From an uncultured Bulleidia sp. (GTDB lineage Bacteria; Bacillota_I; Bacilli_A; Erysipelotrichales; Erysipelotrichaceae), in contig CAKVIS010000051.1 of assembly GCA_934754415.1 (NCBI GenBank), positions 1 to 11,411 of the forward strand: a stretch of DNA of 11,411 nt. The letters are read 5' to 3'. Made by a program: the position numbers and the translations under genes. Below are positions 5,278 through 11,411 of the stretch, in pieces. The notes beneath the pieces were generated by a model that was given only the letters and a program-made list of their open reading frames with translations, had not been told where the DNA came from and did not search any database. Position 1 is the first letter of the stretch. Each line of letters begins with the position of its first letter.

Positions 5278-6417
5278 AAAAAACAAATTTTAGCATTTTT
5301 ATCCCTGTGCCTTTGCACAGGATGTAAAACCACACAACCGGTAAGCTCAACTGCTGATGAGTATGCAGACTATGCAAAAATGGTGGATACTGCCTCTTTT
5401 TCTGAAAATTATACTGTAGCTGTCAGTAATACCTATACTATGTCTTACAGTGATTCTTCCATGAGTGCATATACCATGGATGGTGTATTACAGGTTGGCA
5501 ACGATGCCAGTACCTATACACAGCACATTGATGCAAATGGCATGCAATCTCAGTTTTCAGGAGATTACTATGACGGAAGACTGTACAGTACTTTTAATGG
5601 GGTAACCTATTATGAAGATATGGACGAAAGCCATCTGAAACAGATTCTTCTTGTTCCCTTGACACCAATAAAGTACACAGAAGAACAGATAGAGTCTTTA
5701 AGTGTGAAAGAGACTGGCTGTACAGTAAATCTGACTAAAGAAGCTGCTAAAGAGATTCTTTTAAACAGATATGATCAATATGGCTTGGATCAGTACGATG
5801 ATTTTGAAGTGAAATCAGGAAAGGTGGAAGACACTTTTGATGAAAACGGGTATTTCCTGTCAGAAACGGCAGTGTTTACCTGTACGATTACTTTATCCGG
5901 ACAGACAGTAGATGTGACGTATGATTCCAGTGTGGAATATTCCAGTCTGGGCACAACAGAAGTCATCATTTCAGATGAGACAAAAGAAATTGAAAAGAGC
6001 TATGTATCTACAGATAAGATTGATACAGATGCCATAGTGACATTAACAGATGACGATGATTCTCCAGAAGACAGTGTAGAAGCTACATTTAAGAAGAGAC
6101 TGGTCAACAGACTGAATTATACAAAGCAGGAAGATGGAACCTATATATCCAACTTTAACAGCGATAATGAACAGTACCTCATAGACTTTGATAAACATGT
6201 GTTCCAGTATTCTAACAGAACGATTCACTATGTATATAACTGGTTGAGTGATCAGGGATCTATGGGTACCTGTACTGTAGATTTTACAAATGATGTGACA
6301 GGCAGTGAGTGTAAAGACACTACTGTAGAGACAATTAAAGACGTTAAAAACTGGTTCCAGATGGAACTGTATTATTGTGGTCTGACTTTAATCCAACTTT
6401 TGGATGAAACAAAATAA
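5275..6417 (+). CDS. Putative secreted lipoprotein of unknown function
   Basis: A 380-residue protein I cannot assign to a family. The N-terminus MKKQILAFLSLCLCTGC is a short signal peptide ending in a lipobox-like CTGC, with Cys17 as the expected lipidated residue; Cys at -3 instead of Leu is unusual. The mature part is acidic and rich in Asp, Ser, Thr and Tyr, has no second membrane segment and contains an Asp-rich run (DDDDS) near the middle. Alternating polar/hydrophobic stretches such as YYDGRLYSTFNGVTYYEDM suggest beta-sheet, loosely like LolA/LppX-type lipoproteins, but that is a guess. ATG 5275 is chosen because the signal peptide starts there; an in-frame TTG at 5257 would add six residues within the promoter. 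No ribosome site is visible. It is flanked by a terminator upstream and tRNA-Asn 49 bases downstream, with no terminator between. Confidence 0.75.
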   Translation: MKKQILAFLSLCLCTGCKTTQPVSSTADEYADYAKMVDTASFSENYTVAVSNTYTMSYSDSSMSAYTMDGVLQVGNDASTYTQHIDANGMQSQFSGDYYDGRLYSTFNGVTYYEDMDESHLKQILLVPLTPIKYTEEQIESLSVKETGCTVNLTKEAAKEILLNRYDQYGLDQYDDFEVKSGKVEDTFDENGYFLSETAVFTCTITLSGQTVDVTYDSSVEYSSLGTTEVIISDETKEIEKSYVSTDKIDTDAIVTLTDDDDSPEDSVEATFKKRLVNRLNYTKQEDGTYISNFNSDNEQYLIDFDKHVFQYSNRTIHYVYNWLSDQGSMGTCTVDFTNDVTGSECKDTTVETIKDVKNWFQMELYYCGLTLIQLLDETK

Positions 6418-6425
6418 AAAAGTGC

Positions 6426-6460
6426 TTGCAATTGAGTTGAGGATGCGTATAATAATTCAT
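6426..6460 (+). promoter_or_regulatory. Promoter of tRNA-Asn
   Basis: TTGCAA (6426-6431) and a consensus TATAAT (6448-6453) are 16 bases apart. The expected start, near 6460, is 7 bases before the mature tRNA 5' end. This is the best-formed sigma-A promoter in the window, as expected for a stable RNA gene. Confidence 0.7.
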
Positions 6461-6466
6461 GCGGAT

Positions 6467-6539
6467 GCCTTAATAGCTCAGTCGGCAGAGCACCTGGCTG
6501 TTAACCAGGGTGTCACAGGTTCGAGCCCTGTTTAAGGCG
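6467..6539 (+). tRNA. tRNA-Asn (anticodon GTT)
   Basis: A complete 73-base cloverleaf folds without mismatches. The acceptor stem is GCCTTAA (6467-6473) with TTAAGGC (6532-6538). The D-stem is GCTC/GAGC, the anticodon stem is CCTGG/CCAGG with loop CTGTTAA (anticodon GTT at 6500-6502), and the T-stem is ACAGG/CCTGT with loop TTCGAGC. G at 6539 is the discriminator base, as expected for tRNA-Asn. The next three bases are CCT, so CCA is not encoded and must be added by tRNA nucleotidyltransferase. Confidence 0.97.
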
Positions 6540-6543
6540 CCTG

Positions 6544-6573
6544 AAAAACCACATTGAAAGATGTGGTTTTTTT
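6544..6573 (+). terminator. Rho-independent terminator after tRNA-Asn
   Basis: An 11-bp stem (6544-6554 with 6561-6571, loop TGAAAG) has a GC-rich core (CCACAT/ATGTGG) and ends in seven Ts (6567-6573). It starts 5 bases after the tRNA. Five As at the left edge give a shorter T-run on the minus strand, so weak two-way termination is possible. The loop overlaps a likely -35 element of the next gene. Confidence 0.92.
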
Positions 6574-6592
6574 GTGCTTAAATAGAGATATG
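6554..6592 (+). promoter_or_regulatory. Predicted promoter of the MerR-methyltransferase gene, nested in the tRNA terminator
   Basis: TTGAAA (6554-6559, 5 of 6 to consensus) lies in the loop of the tRNA terminator. TTAAAT (6578-6583) follows after 18 bases, with TG one base before it (extended -10). The predicted start falls at about 6590, which is the A of the ATG, so the mRNA would be leaderless. Only a weak AGAG precedes the ATG. The -10 match is moderate (4 of 6). Confidence 0.45.
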
Positions 6593-7762
6593 AAATATTA
6601 TACAAGCGGACAATTTGCCAAGAAGGCACATGTGACTTTACGTACCATACGCTGGTATGACAATAAGAATATATTGAAACCGTCTTATCGAAAGGAAAAT
6701 GGCACCAGAGTCTATACAGATGCAGATCTAGCAAGATTACAGCAGATATTACTGTTTAAATATCTTGGATTTTCTCTGGATGATATTCGTGAAATGACAA
6801 TGGGTTCTGCTGAAGAGGATTTTCTTCTGGATTCTCTGCAGATTCAGAAGAAACTTGTACAGGAAAGAATCTCGGAATTAAAAGATGTACATAAAGCGTT
6901 ATGTGATACGGTAGAAGCTATTGAAAATCATGAAACTATGCACTGGAATAAGATGCTGGATCTGATTCATATGACCAGTGTGGATCAGTCCTTAAAGACA
7001 CAATATCAGGATGCCACAAATGTTTCTGCACGTATTCGATTACATTCTGAATACGGTGTAAATAAAGAAGGGTGGTTTCCATGGATGTTAAAGCAATTAC
7101 CGGTAAAAGAGAATATCCGTGTACTGGAAATAGGATGTGGCAATGGAGCTTTATGGAAAGAAAATCTGCATGTGTTGCCGGAAAATATACATATTACCCT
7201 TACAGATATCTCAGAAGGGATGTTGAGAGATGCCAGAGAGTCTATAGGAAAAGATACACGGTTTAGTTATGCAAAGGTGGATTGCCATCATATTCCGTAT
7301 GAGGATCATACCTTTGATATAGTGATTGCCAATCATGTGCTGTTCTACTTTGAGGATGTGGATGCGGTTATAAAAGAATGCAAGAGGGTTCTAAGACCAA
7401 AAGGCACTTTTTCCTGCAGTACCTACAGTTCAAAACATATGAAGGAAATTACAGATCTTGTGCAGGAATTTCATGAAGACATTGTATTGTCCAATGAATG
7501 TCTGTATGAAGTGTTTGGACTGGAAAATGGGAGGGAAATTTTACAGAGACACTTTAAACAAGTGGAAATGAGAAAATACGAAGACAGAATAGAGGTAAAT
7601 GAAGCGGAACCGCTTATTGCCTATATATTATCTTGTCATGGTAATCAGAACCACATCCTGCTGGACAGATACAGAGAATTTAAACAGTTTGTAGAAGAGA
7701 AAGCTGAAAAGGGATTTACTATCACTAAAGATGCCGGTATTTTTCTTTGCTCAATTATGTGA
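6590..7762 (+). CDS. MerR-family regulator fused to a SAM-dependent methyltransferase
   Basis: A 390-residue fusion. Residues 1-70 are a MerR winged-helix DNA-binding domain: YYTSGQFAKKAHVTLRTIRWYD is the recognition helix region, then GTRVYTDADLARLQQILLFKYLGFSLDDI. A dimerisation-type helix spans about 78-115. Residues about 145-285 are a class I methyltransferase: motif I VLEIGCGNG (178-186), acidic Asp206 in LTDIS, HIPYEDHTFDIVIANHVLFY (234-253) and ECKRVLRPKGTF (263-274). A further C-terminal region (285-390) may form a substrate lid. MerR members normally sense a ligand through their C-terminal part; here that part is an enzyme of unknown substrate. I chose ATG 6590 because the MerR domain begins there; an earlier in-frame start at 6554 lies inside the tRNA terminator. 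No Shine-Dalgarno is visible. Confidence 0.88.
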   Translation: MKYYTSGQFAKKAHVTLRTIRWYDNKNILKPSYRKENGTRVYTDADLARLQQILLFKYLGFSLDDIREMTMGSAEEDFLLDSLQIQKKLVQERISELKDVHKALCDTVEAIENHETMHWNKMLDLIHMTSVDQSLKTQYQDATNVSARIRLHSEYGVNKEGWFPWMLKQLPVKENIRVLEIGCGNGALWKENLHVLPENIHITLTDISEGMLRDARESIGKDTRFSYAKVDCHHIPYEDHTFDIVIANHVLFYFEDVDAVIKECKRVLRPKGTFSCSTYSSKHMKEITDLVQEFHEDIVLSNECLYEVFGLENGREILQRHFKQVEMRKYEDRIEVNEAEPLIAYILSCHGNQNHILLDRYREFKQFVEEKAEKGFTITKDAGIFLCSIM

Positions 7763-7790
7763 AATTGTGGAATTTGAAAAGAAATACTTG

Positions 7791-7813
7791 AAGATGACGT
7801 TACGTCATCTTTT
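7791..7813 (+). terminator. Near-perfect palindrome with short T-run upstream of rfbA; weak terminator or operator
   Basis: Arms AAGATGACGT (7791-7800) and ACGTCATCTT (7802-7811) are perfectly complementary around a single T. As RNA this gives a 9-bp hairpin with a 3-base loop and only four Ts after it (7810-7813). It lies 28 bases after the MerR-methyltransferase stop and 30 bases before rfbA. It could terminate the first gene inefficiently, or be a DNA operator for the rhamnose operon. Confidence 0.55.
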
Positions 7814-7814
7814 A

Positions 7815-7836
7815 TGATACACTTGTAATGGAGGTG
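7815..7836 (+). promoter_or_regulatory. Tentative promoter and strong ribosome site of the rfb operon
   Basis: TACACT (7818-7823) with TG one base upstream (7815-7816) is a possible extended -10, but its start near 7830 would fall on the ribosome site itself, so the real promoter may be elsewhere. GGAGGTG (7830-7836) is an excellent Shine-Dalgarno 6 bases before ATG 7843 and decides that start over the in-frame ATG at 7828. Confidence 0.35.
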
Positions 7837-7842
7837 CCTATA

Positions 7843-8757
7843 ATGAAAGGTATTATTCTGGCCGGTGGATCTGGAACAAGATTATATCCACTGACACGTG
7901 TAACAAGTAAACAATTATTACCTGTGTATGATAAGCCAATGATTTTTTATCCAATCAGTACATTGATGCTTGCAGGTATCAGAGATATCCTGATTATCTC
8001 TACCCCTCATGATCTCCCTAACTTTGAACAATTACTGGGAGACGGAAGTGAATTTGGTGTGCACTTCGAATATAAAGTGCAGGAAGTTCCTAATGGACTG
8101 GCACAGGCATTTGTTCTGGGCAGGGAATTTGTCGGTGATGACACAGCATGTCTGGTTCTAGGAGATAACATTTTCTATGGTAACCATTTTGGGAGAATGC
8201 TGAGAGAAGCAGTAAGAAATGCAGAAGATAATCACAGAGCTACTGTTTTCGGTAAATATGTCAATGATCCTGAAAGATTTGGTATTGCAGAATTTGATGA
8301 AGACGGTAAGGTCATTTCTCTTGAAGAAAAACCAGCTCACCCTAAGAGCAACTATGCAGTAGTTGGTTTGTATTTCTATGATAACAGAGTATTACAGTAC
8401 GCTTCACAGCTGGAACCTAGTGCAAGAGGCGAATATGAAATTACCGATCTGAATAAGATCTATCTTGAAGAAGGTGATCTTGATCTTCAGGTATTAGGAA
8501 GAGGTTTCTCCTGGATTGATACAGGAACTATTGAATCCATGGCAGAAGCTACCAACTATGTCAGAAGTATCGAACATATTCAGGGAATTCGTATCTCTGT
8601 ACCGGAAGAAATTGCTTTCTATAACAAATGGATCAATGAAGAACAGCTTCTTGCTGCAGCAGATGTCTATGGTAAGAGCCCTTATGGGGAGTATCTGAGA
8701 AATCTGGCAAATAACAGTATTCAGGGACCAATTAATAAACAGGAAAAGGAGAAATAA
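7843..8757 (+). CDS. rfbA: Glucose-1-phosphate thymidylyltransferase
   Basis: A 304-residue cytoplasmic nucleotidyltransferase that makes dTDP-glucose from dTTP and glucose-1-phosphate, step 1 of dTDP-L-rhamnose synthesis. Residues 4-18 carry the nucleotide-binding signature ILAGGSGTRLYPLT, followed by KQLLPVYDKPMIFYP (23-37). GDN at 107-109 supplies a metal-binding Asp, EEKPAHPKSNYAVVGLYFYD is at 161-180, and WIDTGT (224-229) holds the second metal Asp. Length fits RmlA. ATG 7843 is preferred to ATG 7828 because GGAGGTG lies 6 bases before it and the conserved fold begins MKGIILAGG. First gene of a four-gene operon; 5 bases separate it from rfbB. Confidence 0.97.
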   Translation: MKGIILAGGSGTRLYPLTRVTSKQLLPVYDKPMIFYPISTLMLAGIRDILIISTPHDLPNFEQLLGDGSEFGVHFEYKVQEVPNGLAQAFVLGREFVGDDTACLVLGDNIFYGNHFGRMLREAVRNAEDNHRATVFGKYVNDPERFGIAEFDEDGKVISLEEKPAHPKSNYAVVGLYFYDNRVLQYASQLEPSARGEYEITDLNKIYLEEGDLDLQVLGRGFSWIDTGTIESMAEATNYVRSIEHIQGIRISVPEEIAFYNKWINEEQLLAAADVYGKSPYGEYLRNLANNSIQGPINKQEKEK

Positions 8758-8762
8758 ACAGT

Positions 8763-9794
8763 ATGAATATTTTAGTCACAGGCGGAGCAGGATTTATCGG
8801 AAGTAACTTTGTATTTCTGGAATTAAAGGAACATCCGGAAGATAAAATCATCTGCGTAGATAAGTTAACTTATGCGGGAAATCTGAAGACATTAAAAGAT
8901 GTCATGGATAATCCTCAGTTCAAATTCTATAAGACAGATATCTGCGACAGAGAAGCTATTGATAAAATCTTTGCGGATGAAAAGCCAGATATCGTTGTCA
9001 ACTTTGCAGCAGAAAGTCATGTTGACAGATCTATTGAAAATCCAGAAATTTTCCTGGATACAAATATTATCGGTACAAGTGTACTGATGGACGTTTCCAG
9101 AAAATACGGGGTTAAGAGATATCATCAGGTATCTACAGATGAAGTGTATGGTGATCTTCCATTAGACAGACCTGACCTGTTCTTCACAGAAACAACACCT
9201 TTACATACATCTTCCCCATATTCTTCTTCCAAAGCAGGGGCAGATTTACTTGTAAATGCTTATCACAGAACATTTGGTTTACCTGTAACAATTTCCAGAT
9301 GTTCCAATAACTACGGACCTTATCAGTTCCCTGAAAAACTGATTCCGCTGATGATTGCCAATGCACTGGCGGATAAGAAACTTCCTGTATACGGAGAAGG
9401 CTTAAATGTAAGAGACTGGTTATATGTTGAGGATCATTGTAAAGCTATTGACCTGATTATCCGTAAGGGTAAAGTTGGTGAAGTTTACAATATCGGCGGA
9501 CATAATGAAATGAGAAATATTGATATTGTGAAGATTATTCTTGAAGAATTAGGCAAGCCTGAATCTTTGATTGAACATGTTACAGACAGAGCTGGTCATG
9601 ACCAGAGATATGCCATTGATCCTGCCAAGATTCATGCAGATCTTGGATGGTTACCTGAAACAATGTTCAAAGATGGTATCAAGAAGACAATTCAGTGGTA
9701 TCTGAATAACAAGGAATGGTGGGAAGACATCATTTCCGGTGACTACCAGAACTACTACAATGAAATGTATGGTAAGAAGGAAGTAATCGACTGA
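8763..9794 (+). CDS. rfbB: dTDP-glucose 4,6-dehydratase
   Basis: A 343-residue short-chain dehydrogenase/reductase of the extended type that converts dTDP-glucose to dTDP-4-keto-6-deoxyglucose (step 2), using tightly bound NAD. The Rossmann motif GGAGFIGSNF is at 7-16, DKLTYAGN at 33-40, and FAAESHVDRS at 81-90. The catalytic Thr125-Asp126-Glu127 lie in VSTDEVYGD, and Tyr153-x3-Lys157 in YSSSK. CSNNYGPYQFPEKLIP follows (180-195). AAGGAG (8746-8751) is the ribosome site, 11 bases before the ATG. The TGA stop shares one base with the rfbD ATG (TGATG), so translational coupling is likely. Confidence 0.97.
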   Translation: MNILVTGGAGFIGSNFVFLELKEHPEDKIICVDKLTYAGNLKTLKDVMDNPQFKFYKTDICDREAIDKIFADEKPDIVVNFAAESHVDRSIENPEIFLDTNIIGTSVLMDVSRKYGVKRYHQVSTDEVYGDLPLDRPDLFFTETTPLHTSSPYSSSKAGADLLVNAYHRTFGLPVTISRCSNNYGPYQFPEKLIPLMIANALADKKLPVYGEGLNVRDWLYVEDHCKAIDLIIRKGKVGEVYNIGGHNEMRNIDIVKIILEELGKPESLIEHVTDRAGHDQRYAIDPAKIHADLGWLPETMFKDGIKKTIQWYLNNKEWWEDIISGDYQNYYNEMYGKKEVID

Positions 9795-10717
9795 TGAAAG
9801 TATTCGTTACTGGTGTATGCGGACAGCTTGGTCATGATGTCATGAATGAGCTTTCCAAAAGAGGATATGAAGGTATTGGTACAGATATTGCTCCTGAATA
9901 TGCAGGTGTACAGGATGGAACTGCTGTAACCAAAGCACCTTATGTGTCTTTGGATATTACAGACAAACAGGCTGTCACAAAAATCATCACAGACATTCAT
10001 CCGGATGTAATTGTGCATTGTGCAGCTTGGACTGCTGTAGATATGGCTGAAGATGATGATAAAGTAGAGAAAGTCAGAGCTATCAATGCCGGTGGAACAC
10101 AGAATATTGCTGATGTTGCTAAGGCAATTGACGCCAAGATGGTATATATTTCTACAGACTATGTCTTTGATGGTCAGGGAACAGACCCATGGGATCCTGA
10201 TTGCAAGGACTATAAACCAATGAATGTCTATGGACAGACTAAACTGGAAGGTGAACTTGCAGTGGCCAATACTTTATCAAAATACTTTATTGTACGTATT
10301 GCATGGGTATTTGGTAAAAATGGCAAAAACTTTATCAAGACAATGCTGAAAGTAGGCAAGACTCATGATGAAGTCAGAGTAGTCAATGATCAGATTGGTA
10401 CACCTACTTATACATTTGACCTTGCAAGATTACTTGTGGATATGATTGAAACAGATAAATACGGTTACTATCATGCCACAAATGAAGGTGGATATATCTC
10501 CTGGTATGATTTCACAAAAGAAATCTATAAGGATGCAGGATATACTACAAAAGTCATACCTGTTACTACAGAAGAATACGGATTGAGTAAAGCTGCAAGA
10601 CCTTTTAATTCCAGACTGGATAAATCCAAGCTGGCAGAAAACGGTTTTACACCGTTACCTTCCTGGCAGGATGCGGTCAAGAGATATATTGATGAATTAG
10701 ATATGGAGAATTTGTAA
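9794..10717 (+). CDS. rfbD: dTDP-4-dehydrorhamnose reductase
   Basis: A 307-residue short-chain reductase performing the last step, NAD(P)H reduction of dTDP-4-keto-L-rhamnose to dTDP-L-rhamnose. It shows GVCGQLG (7-13) for the cofactor, HCAAWTAVDMAEDD (75-88), catalytic Ser120-Thr121-Asp122 in ISTDYVFDG, and Tyr146-x3-Lys150 in VYGQTK. ARPFNSRLDKSKL near the C-terminus is typical of RmlD. Slightly long for the family because of a segment at about 33-50 between the first strand-helix unit and DITD, which I recall in some Bacillota members. AAGGAAG about 10 bases upstream is the ribosome site, and the start overlaps the rfbB stop by one base. rfbC begins one base after its stop. Confidence 0.95.
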   Translation: MKVFVTGVCGQLGHDVMNELSKRGYEGIGTDIAPEYAGVQDGTAVTKAPYVSLDITDKQAVTKIITDIHPDVIVHCAAWTAVDMAEDDDKVEKVRAINAGGTQNIADVAKAIDAKMVYISTDYVFDGQGTDPWDPDCKDYKPMNVYGQTKLEGELAVANTLSKYFIVRIAWVFGKNGKNFIKTMLKVGKTHDEVRVVNDQIGTPTYTFDLARLLVDMIETDKYGYYHATNEGGYISWYDFTKEIYKDAGYTTKVIPVTTEEYGLSKAARPFNSRLDKSKLAENGFTPLPSWQDAVKRYIDELDMENL

Positions 10718-10718
10718 T

Positions 10719-11327
10719 ATGGGACAGATCAGTGTTGAGAAGAATGTAGGTGGTATTGAAGGACTTTGTGTTATCACACCTGCAGTTCATGGAGATAACA
10801 GAGGCTACTTCATGGAAACATATAACGAGAATGATATGAAGGAAGCCGGACTGGATGTGAAATTTGTTCAGGACAACCAGTCCATGTCCGTAAAAGGTGT
10901 ATTAAGAGGTTTACACTTCCAGAAACACTATCCTCAGTGCAAACTGGTAAGAGCTGTCAGAGGCTCTGTGTTCGATGTGGCAGTAGACTTAAGAAGTGAT
11001 TCTAAAACCTATGGCAAATGGTATGGTGTGGAACTGACAGCTGAAAATAAAAAACAGTTTCTGATTCCTGAAGGATTTGCTCATGGTTTCCTTGTGTTAA
11101 GCGATGAAGCAGAGTTCTGCTATAAGGTGAATGATTTCTGGCATGCCAATGATGAAGGTGGTCTTGCATGGAATGACCCGGAAATTGGTATTACATGGCC
11201 TCAGTTAAAAGGAGAATACCCAGGATCTGCAACAGCAGAGGGATATACTCTGGAAGATGGCACACCATTAAATCTTTCTGATAAAGATCAGAAGTGGGTT
11301 GGCTTAAAAGATACATTTAAGTTCTGA
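10719..11327 (+). CDS. rfbC: dTDP-4-dehydrorhamnose 3,5-epimerase
   Basis: A 202-residue cupin-fold enzyme catalysing step 3, epimerisation at C3 and C5 of dTDP-4-keto-6-deoxyglucose. Family motifs are DNRGYFMETYNENDM (26-40), QDNQSMSVKGVLRGLHFQ (51-68) with catalytic His66, KLVRAVRGSVFDVAVDLR (75-92), IPEGFAHGFLVLSD (116-129) and the Tyr135 region FCYKVNDFW (133-141). LSDKD (186-190) probably supplies the Asp partner of His66. Length is near the upper end for RmlC. GGAG (10705-10708) lies 10 bases before ATG 10719, within the end of rfbD. It is the last gene of the operon inside the window, and no clear rightward terminator follows, so transcription may continue past the edge. Confidence 0.96.
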   Translation: MGQISVEKNVGGIEGLCVITPAVHGDNRGYFMETYNENDMKEAGLDVKFVQDNQSMSVKGVLRGLHFQKHYPQCKLVRAVRGSVFDVAVDLRSDSKTYGKWYGVELTAENKKQFLIPEGFAHGFLVLSDEAEFCYKVNDFWHANDEGGLAWNDPEIGITWPQLKGEYPGSATAEGYTLEDGTPLNLSDKDQKWVGLKDTFKF

Positions 11328-11411
11328 ATAAAAAAGGTTCAGTCCTAAAACCTGTTGATAGATTCACTCAGAGATTATGAAAACTTCTTGCTGGCATCTA
11401 TAATCTTCAGG
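11328..11411. other. Unassigned right edge; possible end of a leftward gene
   Basis: These 84 bases hold no supported gene start. On the minus strand two frames are open from the edge: one reads ...LKIIDASKKFS and stops at 11376-11374, the other reads ...YRCQQEVFIISE and stops slightly later. Either could be a gene C-terminus, and the leftward terminator-like hairpin supports a convergent gene. A TATAAT on the plus strand (11399-11404) has no good -35. Identity is unknown. Confidence 0.25.
11329..11353 (-). terminator. Weak leftward terminator-like hairpin at right edge
   Basis: AGGTT (11335-11339) and AACCT (11349-11353) form a 5-bp stem with a 9-base loop. Read leftward it is followed by six Ts and then A/T-rich sequence, the arrangement of an intrinsic terminator. 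Read rightward there is no T-run. It would fit a convergent gene ending near the right edge, but the stem is short. Confidence 0.35.

Noticed and set aside
6520..6539. tRNA-Asn as an integration site for a mobile element
   Set aside because: I see no second copy of the tRNA 3' end in the window and no integrase or phage-like genes beside it.
6554..6589. Earlier in-frame start of the MerR-methyltransferase giving 402 residues
   Set aside because: It lies inside the tRNA terminator hairpin, and the MerR domain begins at the Met at 6590.
7828..7842. Earlier in-frame ATG of rfbA
   Set aside because: It would place the strong GGAGGTG ribosome site inside the coding sequence; the family starts at MKGIILAGG (7843).
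1..11411. CRISPR array, transposon, prophage, toxin-antitoxin or restriction system
   Set aside because: No regularly spaced repeats, transposase, integrase, nuclease or paired small genes of those kinds were found; the genes are mainly housekeeping and sugar-nucleotide synthesis.

Overview
The window is AT-rich DNA from a low-GC Gram-positive bacterium (Bacillota). Evidence for this is the purine-rich Shine-Dalgarno sites (AAGGAG, GGAGGTG), T-tailed hairpin terminators, a 37-kDa nucleoid-associated protein of the Bacillota type, a secreted NlpC/P60 hydrolase, and a DUF951-ychF gene pair that I recall as recurrent in that phylum. A gut Erysipelotrichia-like member is my guess, but the sequence alone does not prove it.

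Layout. Positions 1-130 are unassigned edge sequence with several small inverted repeats and perhaps the tail of a rightward reading frame. Positions 148-2370 hold two leftward genes: a nucleoid-associated protein (NA37/YejK family) and a secreted C40 peptidase with a signal peptide, an Ig-like domain and an Ala/Glu-rich coiled coil. Each ends at its own terminator. A 181-bp divergent intergenic region (2371-2551) carries two clean inverted repeats. It leads into a rightward cluster at 2552-5206: dtd (D-aminoacyl-tRNA deacylase), folD (one-carbon metabolism), a DUF951 protein and ychF, closed by a terminator that overlaps the ychF stop codon. A putative lipoprotein of unknown function (5275-6417) follows, then tRNA-Asn(GTT) with its terminator, then a MerR-type regulator fused to an S-adenosylmethionine-dependent methyltransferase (6590-7762). 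The last third (7843-11327) is a complete, tightly packed dTDP-L-rhamnose operon in the order rfbA-rfbB-rfbD-rfbC. The final 84 bases are unassigned and may contain the end of a convergent leftward gene.

The four rfb products together convert glucose-1-phosphate to dTDP-L-rhamnose for cell-wall polysaccharide or other glycan synthesis. The dtd-folD-DUF951-ychF group is housekeeping (translation quality control, folate carbons, ribosome-associated ATPase). No CRISPR array, transposase, phage gene or recognisable defence system is visible.

The most interesting points are regulatory and architectural. Three separately transcribed genes (nucleoid protein, lipoprotein, MerR-methyltransferase) have a -10-like element only 6-8 bases before the ATG, and two of them have no convincing Shine-Dalgarno site, which suggests leaderless or near-leaderless mRNAs. 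Clean inverted repeats lie upstream of the C40 hydrolase, folD and rfbA. The MerR-methyltransferase fusion has no obvious dedicated target gene beside it.
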